Of a DNA stretch of 64,000 nt, positions 32,601 to 40,244 are shown piece after piece. The translations under genes were made by a program, and so were the position numbers. The stretch lies in assembly GCA_045646365.1 (NCBI GenBank), contig JAZRKP010000075.1, positions 124,001 through 188,000 of the forward strand, in the 5' to 3' direction. The notes beneath the pieces were generated by a model. The model was not told where the DNA came from. It was given only the letters and a program-made list of their open reading frames with translations, and ran no database searches. The number at the start of each line of letters is the position of its first letter. Positions within the stretch are counted from its first letter, which is position 1. Source of the DNA: SIG454 sp045646365. Its GTDB lineage: Bacteria > Bacillota > Clostridia > Monoglobales > Monoglobaceae.

Positions 32601-34697
32601 ATGTTTAATTTTAGAACTTTTGAAACAGAAGTTGCCGGAAGAAAGCTTGTTATTGAAAACGGCAAAATGGCAGGTCTTGCTAATGGTTCTGTTATGGTAA
32701 GATACGGTGACACAGCCGTTATGGTTGCCGCAACAGCATCTGCAAAGCCAAGAGACGGGATTGATTTCTTCCCGCTCAGTATTGATTACGAAGAGAAAAT
32801 GTATGCTGTAGGTAAAATTCCCGGAAGCTTTATGAAGAGAGAGGGAAAGCCATCTGAAAATGCTATCTTAACTTCCAGAGTTATCGACAGACCTATGCGT
32901 CCGCTCTTCCCTAAAGATTTGAGAAACGATGTTTCTATCGTTGCAACTGTTATGTCAGTAGAGCAGGATAACGCTCCTGAATTCTGTGCTATGATTGGTG
33001 CATCTGCGGCAGTATCTATTTCTGATATTCCGTTCAATGGTCCAATCGCCGCTGTTTATGTTGGTCTTGTTGACGGCGAGTTCGTTATCAACCCAACTCT
33101 TGAACAGAGAGAAAAGAGCGACCTTAACTTAACTGTTGCAGGAAGCGCACAGAAAGTTGTTATGATTGAAGCAGGCGCAAACGAAGTTCCTGAAGATGTT
33201 ATGTATGACGCGATTATGTTTGCTCACGAGGAAATTAAGAAAATTGTTGAGTTCATAAAGGGTATCCAGGACGAAATCGGTAAGCCTAAGTTTGAATATG
33301 AACACATCACTGTTGATGAAGTTCTCTTTAACGATATTAAGGATTATGCTGAAGATATGGTTAAGGAAGCTATGGATACAGATGATAAGACTGTTCGTGA
33401 TGACAGACTCAAGGTTGTTTATGAGAAGGTTTATGAATACTTTGAAGAAAAGTACCCTGTTGAAGAGTACCAGACACAGATTGACGAGGCTCTCTATAAG
33501 CTCCAGAAAACTGTTGTCAGAAGATGGCTCTTAGACGAAGGAAAGCGTGTTGACGGCAGAACAATCGACCAGCTCCGTCCTCTTGCTGCTGAAGTTGGTC
33601 TGTTCGGAAGAACACACGGAAGCGGTATGTTTACAAGAGGTCAGACACAGGTTTTAACTGTTGCAACTCTCGGTGCTATCGGTGATGCACAGATTATCGA
33701 CGGTCTTGACACAGAAGAATACAGAAGATATATCCACCACTATAACTTCCCATCATACAGCGTTGGCGAAACAAAGCCATCTCGTGGACCGGGAAGAAGA
33801 GAAATCGGACACGGTGCTTTGGCAGAAAGAGCTTTAGTTCCGGTTATCCCAAGTGAGGAAGAATTCCCATATGCAATAAGACTTGTTTCTGAGGTTTTAA
33901 GTTCAAACGGCTCAACATCTCAGGGAAGTATCTGCGGAAGTACGCTTGCTCTTATGGACGCAGGTGTTCCGATTAAGGCTCCGGTTGCAGGTATCTCCGT
34001 AGGTCTTGTTACAGAAGGCGAAAGATTTATAACAATGCTCGATATCCAGGGCGTTGAGGACTTCTTCGGCGATATGGACTTTAAGGTTGCAGGTACTAAA
34101 AAGGGTATCACAGCAATCCAGATGGACTTAAAGATTGACGGCTTAACACCTGAAATCATTAAGCAGGCTCTGACTCAGACAAGAGACGCAAGATACTATA
34201 TCTTAGACGAGGTTATGCTCAAAGCTATCGAAGCTCCAAGAACTCAGCTTTCACAGTACGCTCCAAAAATCATCAACACAACGATCCCTGTTGATAAAAT
34301 CCGTGATGTTATCGGTAGCGGTGGTAAAGTTATCCAGAAGATTATCGCAGATACGGGTGCAAAGATTGACATTGAGGACGACGGTCGCGTATTTATCGCA
34401 GCAGTTAACTCTGAAATGGGCGAAATGGCACTTAAGATTATCGAAGGTATCGTTAAAGAACCTGAGGTTGGCGAAATTTACGACGGTAAAGTTGTAAGAA
34501 TTATGGAGTTCGGCGCATTTGTTGAAATTCTCCCTGGTAAAGACGGTCTTATCCACATTTCAAAGCTTGACAACAAGAGAGTTGAAAAGGTTGAAGATGT
34601 TGTTAAAATTGGTGACACAGTAAAAGTTCAGGTTATCGAAATTGATAAGCAGAACAGAATTAACCTTAAGAGAATCGTTGCAGAAACTCAAGAATAA
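32601..34697 (+). CDS. pnp: Polyribonucleotide nucleotidyltransferase (PNPase)
   Basis: This 698-residue 3'-5' phosphorolytic RNase has two RNase PH domains (N-terminal with VMVAATASAKPR; C-terminal with GTDTEEYRR-like and STSQGSICGSTLALMDAGVPIKAPVAGIS). A KH domain follows (IPVDKIRDVIGSGGKVIQKI), and then an S1 domain (VGEIYDGKVVRIMEFGAFVEILPGKDGLIHIS). All parts are complete. ATG 32601 has GGAGG 5 bases upstream; the longer frame is leader. It works in mRNA decay. Confidence 0.96.
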   Translation: MFNFRTFETEVAGRKLVIENGKMAGLANGSVMVRYGDTAVMVAATASAKPRDGIDFFPLSIDYEEKMYAVGKIPGSFMKREGKPSENAILTSRVIDRPMRPLFPKDLRNDVSIVATVMSVEQDNAPEFCAMIGASAAVSISDIPFNGPIAAVYVGLVDGEFVINPTLEQREKSDLNLTVAGSAQKVVMIEAGANEVPEDVMYDAIMFAHEEIKKIVEFIKGIQDEIGKPKFEYEHITVDEVLFNDIKDYAEDMVKEAMDTDDKTVRDDRLKVVYEKVYEYFEEKYPVEEYQTQIDEALYKLQKTVVRRWLLDEGKRVDGRTIDQLRPLAAEVGLFGRTHGSGMFTRGQTQVLTVATLGAIGDAQIIDGLDTEEYRRYIHHYNFPSYSVGETKPSRGPGRREIGHGALAERALVPVIPSEEEFPYAIRLVSEVLSSNGSTSQGSICGSTLALMDAGVPIKAPVAGISVGLVTEGERFITMLDIQGVEDFFGDMDFKVAGTKKGITAIQMDLKIDGLTPEIIKQALTQTRDARYYILDEVMLKAIEAPRTQLSQYAPKIINTTIPVDKIRDVIGSGGKVIQKIIADTGAKIDIEDDGRVFIAAVNSEMGEMALKIIEGIVKEPEVGEIYDGKVVRIMEFGAFVEILPGKDGLIHISKLDNKRVEKVEDVVKIGDTVKVQVIEIDKQNRINLKRIVAETQE

Positions 34698-34707
34698 TAA
34701 ATATAAA

Positions 34708-34740
34708 AACCGCAGAGGAAACTCTGCGGTTATTTTATAA
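34708..34740 (+). terminator. Terminator after pnp
   Basis: Perfect 10-bp stem (34708-34717 with 34722-34731) around a GAAA tetraloop, followed by ATTTTATA. The same hairpin sequence occurs again at 35075-35100. Confidence 0.85.
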
Positions 34741-34769
34741 AAAATTTTGGGAAAATTTTCCAAAACCTC

Positions 34770-34798
34770 TTTACAAATCTTAAAATATGTGATAGAAT
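34770..34798 (+). promoter_or_regulatory. Sigma-A promoter of the 6S-like RNA
   Basis: TTTACA at 34770-34775, 17-bp spacer, TAGAAT at 34793-34798. The predicted start, about 34805, coincides with the first base pair of the RNA's closing stem. Confidence 0.75.
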
Positions 34799-34804
34799 AT
34801 GTTC

Positions 34805-34976
34805 ATACCACACTTATGAAATGCTAAATATTGATACCGCTACGAGCGAATGCCTTTGTTAAAAAGGTGTTCTCTCTAATTTGTGCTCGTAGGGTTCGAA
34901 TTTCGTAAGTGTGGTAGCTAACGAAGGAGAGGCACTTTTTTATGTGCAGCTCCGAACGGTTGCTGCACATTTTTTA
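34805..34976 (+). ncRNA. ssrS: Rod-shaped non-coding RNA, probable 6S RNA
   Basis: An RNA of about 172 bases with its own promoter and terminator and no ORF. A 17-bp closing helix (34806-34822 with 34900-34916, one G-U) leads to a large asymmetric internal loop (17 bases on the 5' side, 7 on the 3' side). A second helix CTACGAGC/GCTCGTAG (34840-34847 with 34885-34892) and a distal arm with a small CCTTT/AAAGG hairpin complete the rod. The transcript ends in a 9-bp terminator (34942-34950 with 34962-34970) and a T-run. A long rod with a central bubble is the hallmark of 6S RNA, which binds sigma-A RNA polymerase. The bubble sequence AAATATTGATACC loosely resembles the E. coli 6S bubble. I cannot rule out another RNA family. 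Confidence 0.6.
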
Positions 34977-35074
34977 TTTTCTTTTATATTTTTACCAGGG
35001 GTCTTGGAATATTTATTGGTTAGGGAAATTTTATCAAAACGCAACCCAATTATATAGTGCAGCAACGAATATAG

Positions 35075-35103
35075 AAACCGCAGAGGAAACTCTGCGGTTT
35101 TTG
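35075..35103 (+). terminator. Second copy of the pnp-type terminator hairpin
   Basis: An 11-bp stem with GAAA loop (35075-35085, 35090-35100) followed by TTTG. Its core is identical to the hairpin after pnp, 367 bases upstream. No gene ends just before it, apart from the 6S-like RNA, which already has its own terminator. Confidence 0.75.
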
Positions 35104-35180
35104 AATTTAAAAACTCGGTCTATCGCAAGTTAAAATAATATAAATGTCAAAAAAGAGATATATGTAGGCAAAAATAGATG

Positions 35181-35209
35181 TTGAAAAATGCTGAAAAATA
35201 AGGTATAAT
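35181..35209 (+). promoter_or_regulatory. Sigma-A promoter of a second non-coding RNA
   Basis: TTGAAA at 35181-35186, 17-bp spacer, TATAAT at 35204-35209. No ORF follows on this strand before the terminator at 35403-35421. Confidence 0.8.
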
Positions 35210-35215
35210 TGCAAA

Positions 35216-35422
35216 TATGATGTTTTTGAAAAGCAAAAAACAGTCAAAAAATGGTTTTTACTTTGAAATGTGTCTGATAGCTCCGGCTATCAGTACTCCT
35301 CATTTAAGTCTCCTGCGCGGCTTAAGGTTTTTACTATTCTCATCAACCACCTTAAGTCGTATGGAGGCAATTTAAAGAAGTACTGTGCCGGATTTACATA
35401 TTGACCGATTTTCGGTCTTTTT
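35216..35422 (+). ncRNA. Structured non-coding RNA of unknown family
   Basis: A transcript of about 205 bases is implied by the strong promoter at 35181-35209 and the intrinsic terminator GACCGA/TCGGTC plus six T (35403-35421). It contains a perfect hairpin CTGATAGC-TCCG-GCTATCAG (35274-35293). A GGCTTAAGG/CCTTAAGTC helix (35319-35327 with 35350-35358) and a candidate closing interaction of CAGTACT (35291-35297) with AGTACTG (35379-35385) are also visible. The downstream gene is on the opposite strand, so this is not a 5' leader. No ORF of useful length has a ribosome site. I do not recognise the family. Confidence 0.65.
35403..35422 (+). terminator. Terminator of the second non-coding RNA
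   Basis: GACCGA and TCGGTC (35403-35408 with 35412-35417, loop TTT) followed by TTTTTT. On the opposite strand there is no T-run, so it serves plus-strand transcription. Confidence 0.8.
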
Positions 35423-35434
35423 TGTTGCCTGAGG

Positions 35435-36241
35435 CTATTTTCTTACCTCAGACGGGAGATAACCTCGGAATTTTTTGAAAAGCAGAGAAAAATATGAATT
35501 GCTCTCAAAACCACAAAGCTCAGCAACTTCGTGGATTGAATATTTGCCTGTTGTCAAAAGTTGCTCTGCGTAGAAACATTTCAGGCTATTTGTATATTGC
35601 AATATGGTCGTGCCTGTTATTTCTTTGAAAATACGGCAAAGATGAAATTTGCAGTAACCAAGCTCCTCCGCCATAATATCCACATCAATCCCTTTTCGGA
35701 AATTACGGCGGATGTATTCAACGACTGCTGATGCGATGGCGTATTTATGGTTGTCGGGAAGAGTGCTTTTAGGAACATTATTTCTGTGATTGCGGAGCAG
35801 GCTGATAATCAGAATATTAACATAAGCTTTGACGCTTTCCTTGACATAAGGGAGTTCGGTATGCTGTGTTTCGTCAAAAATTTTCCTGCCAAGTTCCATA
35901 ACGCTTTCATCGGAAACGAGGGTGTTGAATATTTTGCTGTTATATTCAAACGGAAACTCTTCATAAAATGAATGGTGGGTTATAAGACAAATGTATTTTA
36001 TCTGTGAGTCGGGAGCGAGAGTCAGGGAGTGGAACTCATAAGGGTTTATGATAATCGTATCTCCCTTTTTCGCAGAGATAACCTCACCCTCAATCTTGAA
36101 ATCGCCCTCTCCGTCAGTTATAAAAAGCATCTCTATATTCTTGTGGCAATGGTTTTTGAAAGCCTTTGGCTCATCGTGGTAACGACAGGTCATAGGGAGT
36201 GACGGGTCGAGATGCTCGTGAAGTTCGTAAAAATATTCCAT
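35435..36241 (-). CDS. AraC-family transcriptional regulator
   Basis: This 268-residue regulator has an N-terminal cupin sensor domain (FKNHCHKNIEMLFITDGEGDFKIEGEVISAKKGDTIIINPYEFHSL). The C-terminal part is a double helix-turn-helix (GIDVDIMAEELGYCKFHLCRIFKEITGTTILQYTNSLKCFYAEQLLTTGKYSIHEVAELCGFESNSYFSLLFKKFRGYLPSEVRK). Such proteins usually sense sugars. It is divergent from nagB, so control of amino-sugar use is plausible (inference from position). A CTGAGG/CCTCAG hairpin overlaps its stop. Confidence 0.9.
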   Translation of the reverse strand: MEYFYELHEHLDPSLPMTCRYHDEPKAFKNHCHKNIEMLFITDGEGDFKIEGEVISAKKGDTIIINPYEFHSLTLAPDSQIKYICLITHHSFYEEFPFEYNSKIFNTLVSDESVMELGRKIFDETQHTELPYVKESVKAYVNILIISLLRNHRNNVPKSTLPDNHKYAIASAVVEYIRRNFRKGIDVDIMAEELGYCKFHLCRIFKEITGTTILQYTNSLKCFYAEQLLTTGKYSIHEVAELCGFESNSYFSLLFKKFRGYLPSEVRK

Positions 36242-36339
36242 AAAAAACTCTCCTAAAATAGCAAAAATAAGATATAAAAAGTCAAAAATACAACTTTTAT
36301 TTCTGTTTAATATAATATATAATAATTAGAGAAAAGTCA

Positions 36340-36358
36340 AGCTTTTTTTATAAAAAAG
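36340..36358. repeat. Short inverted repeat between the AraC gene and nagB
   Basis: GCTTTTTTTATAAAAAAGC is a near-perfect palindrome 25 bases before the nagB ribosome site, in a very AT-rich 155-base divergent intergenic region. It may be an operator or a leader hairpin. Confidence 0.45.
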
Positions 36359-36396
36359 CAAAATAACGGCTTTTTGAAAATGAGGAGGTACGAAAA

Positions 36397-37119
36397 ATGA
36401 AAATTATCGTGTGTGAAAACTATGAGGAAATGTCAGCTAAATGTACTGAGATTTTTGCGGAGCTTATTAAGAATAAGCCTGACTGTACATTAGGTCTTGC
36501 GACGGGTTCAACTCCTGAGGGGCTTTATGCAAATCTTGCAGAGCTTTGTAAAAAGGGTGAGCTTGATTTCTCTAAGGTTAAGTCCTACAACCTTGATGAG
36601 TATTATCCGATTAAGGCGGACAATGACCAGAGTTACAGATATTTTATGAATGACAAGCTATTCAATCATATAAATATCGACAAGAACAATACTTATGTTC
36701 CAAACGGTGAGGCTGAGGACCCTGTTGAGGAATGTAAGAGATACGAAAAAATGCTTGATGAAGTTGGCGGAGTTGATATTCAGCTTTTGGGTATCGGTCA
36801 GAACGGACATATTGGCTTTAATGAGCCTGATGAGAAATTATGTTGCGTTACACACCTGACAGGTCTTACTGAAAGCACAATCAATGCAAATGCAAGATTT
36901 TTCAATGATGTAAGCGAAGTTCCGACTCAGGCATTGACTATGGGAATAGGGTCAATCTTCAAGGCTAAAAAGGTTGTTCTTCTGGCGAGCGGAAAGAGTA
37001 AGAAAGATGCTATTGCACAGCTTCTTGACGAAAGCCTGACAACAAGCAATCCTTCAACAATGCTCAAACTTCACAGTGATTTAGTTGTTATTTGTGATAA
37101 AGACGCTTACGGCGCATAA
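36397..37119 (+). CDS. nagB: Glucosamine-6-phosphate deaminase
   Basis: This 240-residue enzyme converts glucosamine 6-phosphate to fructose 6-phosphate and ammonia. It shows LGLATGSTPEGLY, the YNLDEYYPI active-site region, LLGIGQNGHIGFNEP with the catalytic Asp/His environment, and ALTMGIGSIF. GAGGAGG precedes the ATG. It stands alone, without nagA, and is divergent from an AraC regulator. Confidence 0.95.
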   Translation: MKIIVCENYEEMSAKCTEIFAELIKNKPDCTLGLATGSTPEGLYANLAELCKKGELDFSKVKSYNLDEYYPIKADNDQSYRYFMNDKLFNHINIDKNNTYVPNGEAEDPVEECKRYEKMLDEVGGVDIQLLGIGQNGHIGFNEPDEKLCCVTHLTGLTESTINANARFFNDVSEVPTQALTMGIGSIFKAKKVVLLASGKSKKDAIAQLLDESLTTSNPSTMLKLHSDLVVICDKDAYGA

Positions 37120-37125
37120 AATAAA

Positions 37126-37154
37126 AACGGCGGTTTTTCTAACCGCTGTTTTTT
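37126..37154 (+). terminator. Terminator after nagB
   Basis: AACGGCGGTT (37126-37135) pairs with AACCGCTGTT (37141-37150) with one G-U pair; TTTT follows. Confidence 0.85.
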
Positions 37155-37216
37155 ATGTCTTGGACTTGCACAATTTCTCGGCACCTGCATATAAAATTAT
37201 ATGGAGGTGTCTTTTT

Positions 37217-37900
37217 GTGTTTGAAACATTGGAAATCTTATTTAAACCGCTTATGATGATTTTGTCTTTTGTTTCGGGAGGGAATTCGTTTCCTAAACCG
37301 CTTTCGGCAAAGGAGGAACGGGATTATTTAAACCGACTCGCGGAGGGGGACTTGGAGGCGAGGGATAAACTTATTGAACATAATTTAAGGCTGGTTGCTC
37401 ATATTGCCAGAAAATATTCGGGGTCTGTCAGTGACGGTGAAGATTTAATATCAATCGGAACAATCGGACTTATAAAGGGTATTTCGAGCTTTGACCCAAA
37501 GAAAGGGGCGAGGCTTGCAACCTATGCGGCGAGGTGTGTTGAAAATGAAATCCTGATGCTTATGCGGAGTAAAAAGAAAACACAGGGGGAGGTTTCCCTG
37601 AATGACCCAATCGGCACGGACAAAGAGGGAAATCAGATATACTTAATTGATGTTATGAAAAGCGATGGTGGGGAGGTTTTTGAGGAAATACAGACCAAGG
37701 AGAACATAAAACAACTCTACAAAAACATAAAGAATGAGCTTAGCGAAAGGGAACGGCTTATTATCAAAATGCGGTATGGCTTGATTGACGGAAAGGACTA
37801 TACTCAGCACGAAATCGCGGATAAGCTTGACATATCAAGGTCGTATGTGTCGAGAATTGAGAAAAAAGCCATAAGAAAACTGAAAAAAGGTATTGCATAA
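37217..37900 (+). CDS. sigK: Sporulation sigma factor SigK
   Basis: This 227-residue sigma-70 family protein controls late mother-cell gene expression. The N-terminus (FETLEILFKPLMMILSFVSGGNSFPKPLSAKEERDYL) is a hydrophobic pro-sequence followed by the SigK start, so the product is probably a membrane-bound pro-SigK. Regions 2 (IEHNLRLVAHIARKYSG...DLISIGTIGLIKGISSFDPKKGARLATYAARCVENEI) and 4 (YTQHEIADKLDISRSYVSRIEKKAIRKL) are intact. There is no skin-element interruption. GTG 37217 has GGAGGTGT upstream. Confidence 0.92.
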   Translation: MFETLEILFKPLMMILSFVSGGNSFPKPLSAKEERDYLNRLAEGDLEARDKLIEHNLRLVAHIARKYSGSVSDGEDLISIGTIGLIKGISSFDPKKGARLATYAARCVENEILMLMRSKKKTQGEVSLNDPIGTDKEGNQIYLIDVMKSDGGEVFEEIQTKENIKQLYKNIKNELSERERLIIKMRYGLIDGKDYTQHEIADKLDISRSYVSRIEKKAIRKLKKGIA

Positions 37901-37915
37901 ATTTGCAATTTATTA

Positions 37916-37944
37916 TAGACATATACATTAAAATTTGGTATACT
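37916..37944 (+). promoter_or_regulatory. Probable sigma-A promoter of rnhA
   Basis: TAGACA at 37916-37921, 17-bp spacer, TATACT at 37939-37944, in the 89-base gap between sigK and rnhA. Confidence 0.6.
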
Positions 37945-37946
37945 TA

Positions 37947-37978
37947 TACGGGAGCGGAAACGCTTCCGTATATATTTT
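37947..37978 (+). terminator. Hairpin between sigK and rnhA
   Basis: TACGGGAGCG (37947-37956) pairs with CGCTTCCGTA (37961-37970) through one G-T pair around GAAA; TATATTTT follows. It probably ends sigK transcripts. It overlaps the expected start of rnhA transcription. Confidence 0.65.
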
Positions 37979-37989
37979 GGAGGTTACTT

Positions 37990-38439
37990 ATGAAAAAGGT
38001 TGAGATATTTACAGACGGAGCTTGCAGCGGTAATCCCGGACCGGGAGGTTGGGGGACGATTCTTCGGTATGGTGAACACGAAAAGGAACTTTCAGGCGGA
38101 GAGGCTGAAACAACCAATAACCGAATGGAGCTTACGGCGGCAATCGAGGGACTTTCCTGCCTTAAAGAGAGTTGTCAGGTTGTGCTTCAAAGCGACTCGA
38201 AGTATTTGATTGATGCTATCCAGAAAGGCTGGGTTTATAAATGGAAAGAAAATGGCTGGATGCGAAATAAAAAGGAAAAGGCACAAAATCCTGACCTTTG
38301 GGACAAGCTTTTAACACTTCTTGAAAAGCATAGCGTTGAGTTTATATGGGTTAAAGGCCACGACGGACACCCCGAAAACGAAAGATGCGACAAACTTGCG
38401 GTTGCACAGTCTGTTAAATATGGCGGTAAACAAGGATAA
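37990..38439 (+). CDS. rnhA: Ribonuclease HI
   Basis: This 149-residue enzyme cuts RNA in RNA-DNA hybrids. The catalytic carboxylates are in IFTDGACSGNPGPGGWG (Asp), NNRMELTAAIEGL (Glu), LQSDSKYLIDAI (Asp) and GHDGHPENERCDKLA (Asp). Length is standard. ATG 37990 has GGAGGT 5-6 bases upstream; the longer frame has none. Confidence 0.95.
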   Translation: MKKVEIFTDGACSGNPGPGGWGTILRYGEHEKELSGGEAETTNNRMELTAAIEGLSCLKESCQVVLQSDSKYLIDAIQKGWVYKWKENGWMRNKKEKAQNPDLWDKLLTLLEKHSVEFIWVKGHDGHPENERCDKLAVAQSVKYGGKQG

Positions 38440-38464
38440 TTTTGCTTAAATTTGGTAAAGCTAC

Positions 38465-38493
38465 TTTACAAAAACAGAAAATAATAGTATAAT
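38465..38493 (+). promoter_or_regulatory. Sigma-A promoter of nifS-nifU-mnmA
   Basis: TTTACA at 38465-38470, 17-bp spacer, TATAAT at 38488-38493. The leader to the nifS ATG is about 80 bases and I see no IscR-type gene beside it. Confidence 0.8.
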
Positions 38494-38579
38494 ATAATGT
38501 GGCGTATTTTATAGCCACAAAATGCGGAGACAGTCTACTTTTCATAGATTTTTTCTCTGGACAGAAAGGTAGGATAAAA

Positions 38580-39767
38580 ATGAAAAAAAGAATTTATGCA
38601 GACCATTCTGCAACAACACCGCTTAAAAAAGAAGTTCTTGATGCGATGATGCCGTTTCTGACGGAAAACTTCGGGAACGCTTCCAGTATCTATCTGGAGG
38701 GAAGAGAGTCTAAAAAAGCGGTTGAGAATGCCCGTGAGCAGGTTGCGAATGCAATAGGTGCAACGGTTAAAGAGATTTATTTTACGGGTTCTGGCTCGGA
38801 ATCCGATAACTGGGCGATAAAGGGTGCGGCATATGCTCTTAAAGAAAAAGGAAACCACATTATTACAACTGCGGTTGAACACCATGCGGTTTTGCACACT
38901 TTGAAGGCTCTTGAAAAAGAGGGTTTTGAGGTGACTTATCTGCCCGTTGACCAATATGGTGCGGTTTCGGCAGATGATGTTAAAAATGCCATAACGGATA
39001 AAACAATTCTTGTAACAGTTATGTTTGCCAATAATGAAATTGGTACGATTATGCCGATTGAGGAAATCGGTAAGGTTACAAGAGAAAATGGAGTTTTGTT
39101 CCATACGGACGCTGTTCAGGCAATCGGAATGGAAGAAATTGATGTTGAGAAAATGAATATTGACTTGCTTTCTCTTACGGCTCATAAATTCTATGGACCA
39201 AAGGGTGCAGGTGCACTCTATATAAGAAAAGGCGTTAAGATTAAAAGACTTATTGAGGGTGGTGCTCAGGAGAGAAACCAGAGAGCAGGAACAGAAAATG
39301 TTGCGGCGATTGTGGGACTTGGTAAGGCTATTGAGTTGGCAACCACTGATATTCCTGCTAAAAAGGAAAAACTTTCTGCACTTCGTGATGCTTATATAAA
39401 CAGGGTTCTGGAGAAAATCCCGTTTGCAAGGCTTAACGGTCATCCCACAATGAGAATGGCGAGCAATGCAAATATTTCATTTGAATTTATAGAGGGTGAA
39501 TCTCTTCTTCTTATGCTTGATATGAAAGGAATTTCGGCTTCTTCGGGAAGCGCTTGCACATCAGGTTCTTTGGACCCGTCCCATGTTCTTCTTGCAATCG
39601 GACTTCCTCACGAAATCGCTCATGGTTCGCTGAGAGTGACTTTTGGGGACAGCAATACCATGGAAGATGCTGAATATATAGCGGATTCGCTTGTTGAAAT
39701 TGTTGAAAGACTTCGGATGATGTCGCCTCTTTATGAAGATGCGGTTAAATCAGGCAGAGTTAAGTAA
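38580..39767 (+). CDS. nifS: Cysteine desulfurase (NifS/IscS class)
   Basis: This 395-residue PLP enzyme takes sulfur from cysteine. It has MKKRIYADHSATTPLKKEV, the internal-aldimine Lys in SLTAHKFYGPKGAGALYIRKG, and the persulfide Cys in SSGSACTSGSLDPSHVLLAIGL. ATG 38580 lies after AAAGGTAGGA. Together with nifU and mnmA it forms a sulfur-delivery unit for Fe-S clusters and tRNA 2-thiouridine. Demand is high in an organism with large Fe-S hydrogenases. Confidence 0.94.
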   Translation: MKKRIYADHSATTPLKKEVLDAMMPFLTENFGNASSIYLEGRESKKAVENAREQVANAIGATVKEIYFTGSGSESDNWAIKGAAYALKEKGNHIITTAVEHHAVLHTLKALEKEGFEVTYLPVDQYGAVSADDVKNAITDKTILVTVMFANNEIGTIMPIEEIGKVTRENGVLFHTDAVQAIGMEEIDVEKMNIDLLSLTAHKFYGPKGAGALYIRKGVKIKRLIEGGAQERNQRAGTENVAAIVGLGKAIELATTDIPAKKEKLSALRDAYINRVLEKIPFARLNGHPTMRMASNANISFEFIEGESLLLMLDMKGISASSGSACTSGSLDPSHVLLAIGLPHEIAHGSLRVTFGDSNTMEDAEYIADSLVEIVERLRMMSPLYEDAVKSGRVK

Positions 39768-39787
39768 TTGAGAAAGGAAAAATAAAT

Positions 39788-40240
39788 ATGTATAGCGAAA
39801 AGGTAATGGACCATTTTACAAATCCCAGAAATGTAGGTGAAATTGAAGATGCAAACGCAGTTGGACAGGTTGGAAATCCAAAATGCGGAGATATTATGAA
39901 AATGTATCTTAAAATAAACGATGAAACAGAAATGATTGAAGAGGTTAAGTTCAAGACTTTTGGTTGCGGTGCGGCAGTTGCAACATCGAGTATGGCAACA
40001 GAAATGGTTAAGGGGAAAACAATCAAAGAAGCCCTTGATATAACAAATGTTGCGGTGGCAGAGGCTCTTGACGGACTTCCGCCTGTTAAAATGCACTGTT
40101 CAAACCTTGCTCAGGAAGCAATCCACAGTGCTATTGCTGATTACTATAACCGTAAGGGGATTGACCCGACAGGAATAGTTGGTTGTAACGGTTGCTGCGA
40201 AGCTTGTCACGGACACGACCATGACCACGAAGAGGAATAA
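39788..40240 (+). CDS. nifU: Fe-S cluster scaffold NifU/IscU-like protein with Cys/His-rich tail
   Basis: This 150-residue scaffold has the three ligand cysteines Cys33 (NPKCGD), Cys60 (TFGCGAA) and Cys104 (KMHCSNLA), and the conserved Asp35. Unlike classic IscU it carries a C-terminal tail from residue 133, with Cys133, 136, 137, 140 and alternating His at 141, 143, 145, 147, ending in EEE. Such a tail could bind metal. It lies 20 bases after nifS and 4 bases before mnmA. Confidence 0.93.
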   Translation: MYSEKVMDHFTNPRNVGEIEDANAVGQVGNPKCGDIMKMYLKINDETEMIEEVKFKTFGCGAAVATSSMATEMVKGKTIKEALDITNVAVAEALDGLPPVKMHCSNLAQEAIHSAIADYYNRKGIDPTGIVGCNGCCEACHGHDHDHEEE

Positions 40241-40244
40241 TCTT

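Noticed and set aside
37085..37216. Extended N-terminus for SigK from an ATG inside nagB
   Set aside because: It would cross the nagB terminator; GTG 37217 has a good ribosome site and gives the expected SigK pro-sequence.
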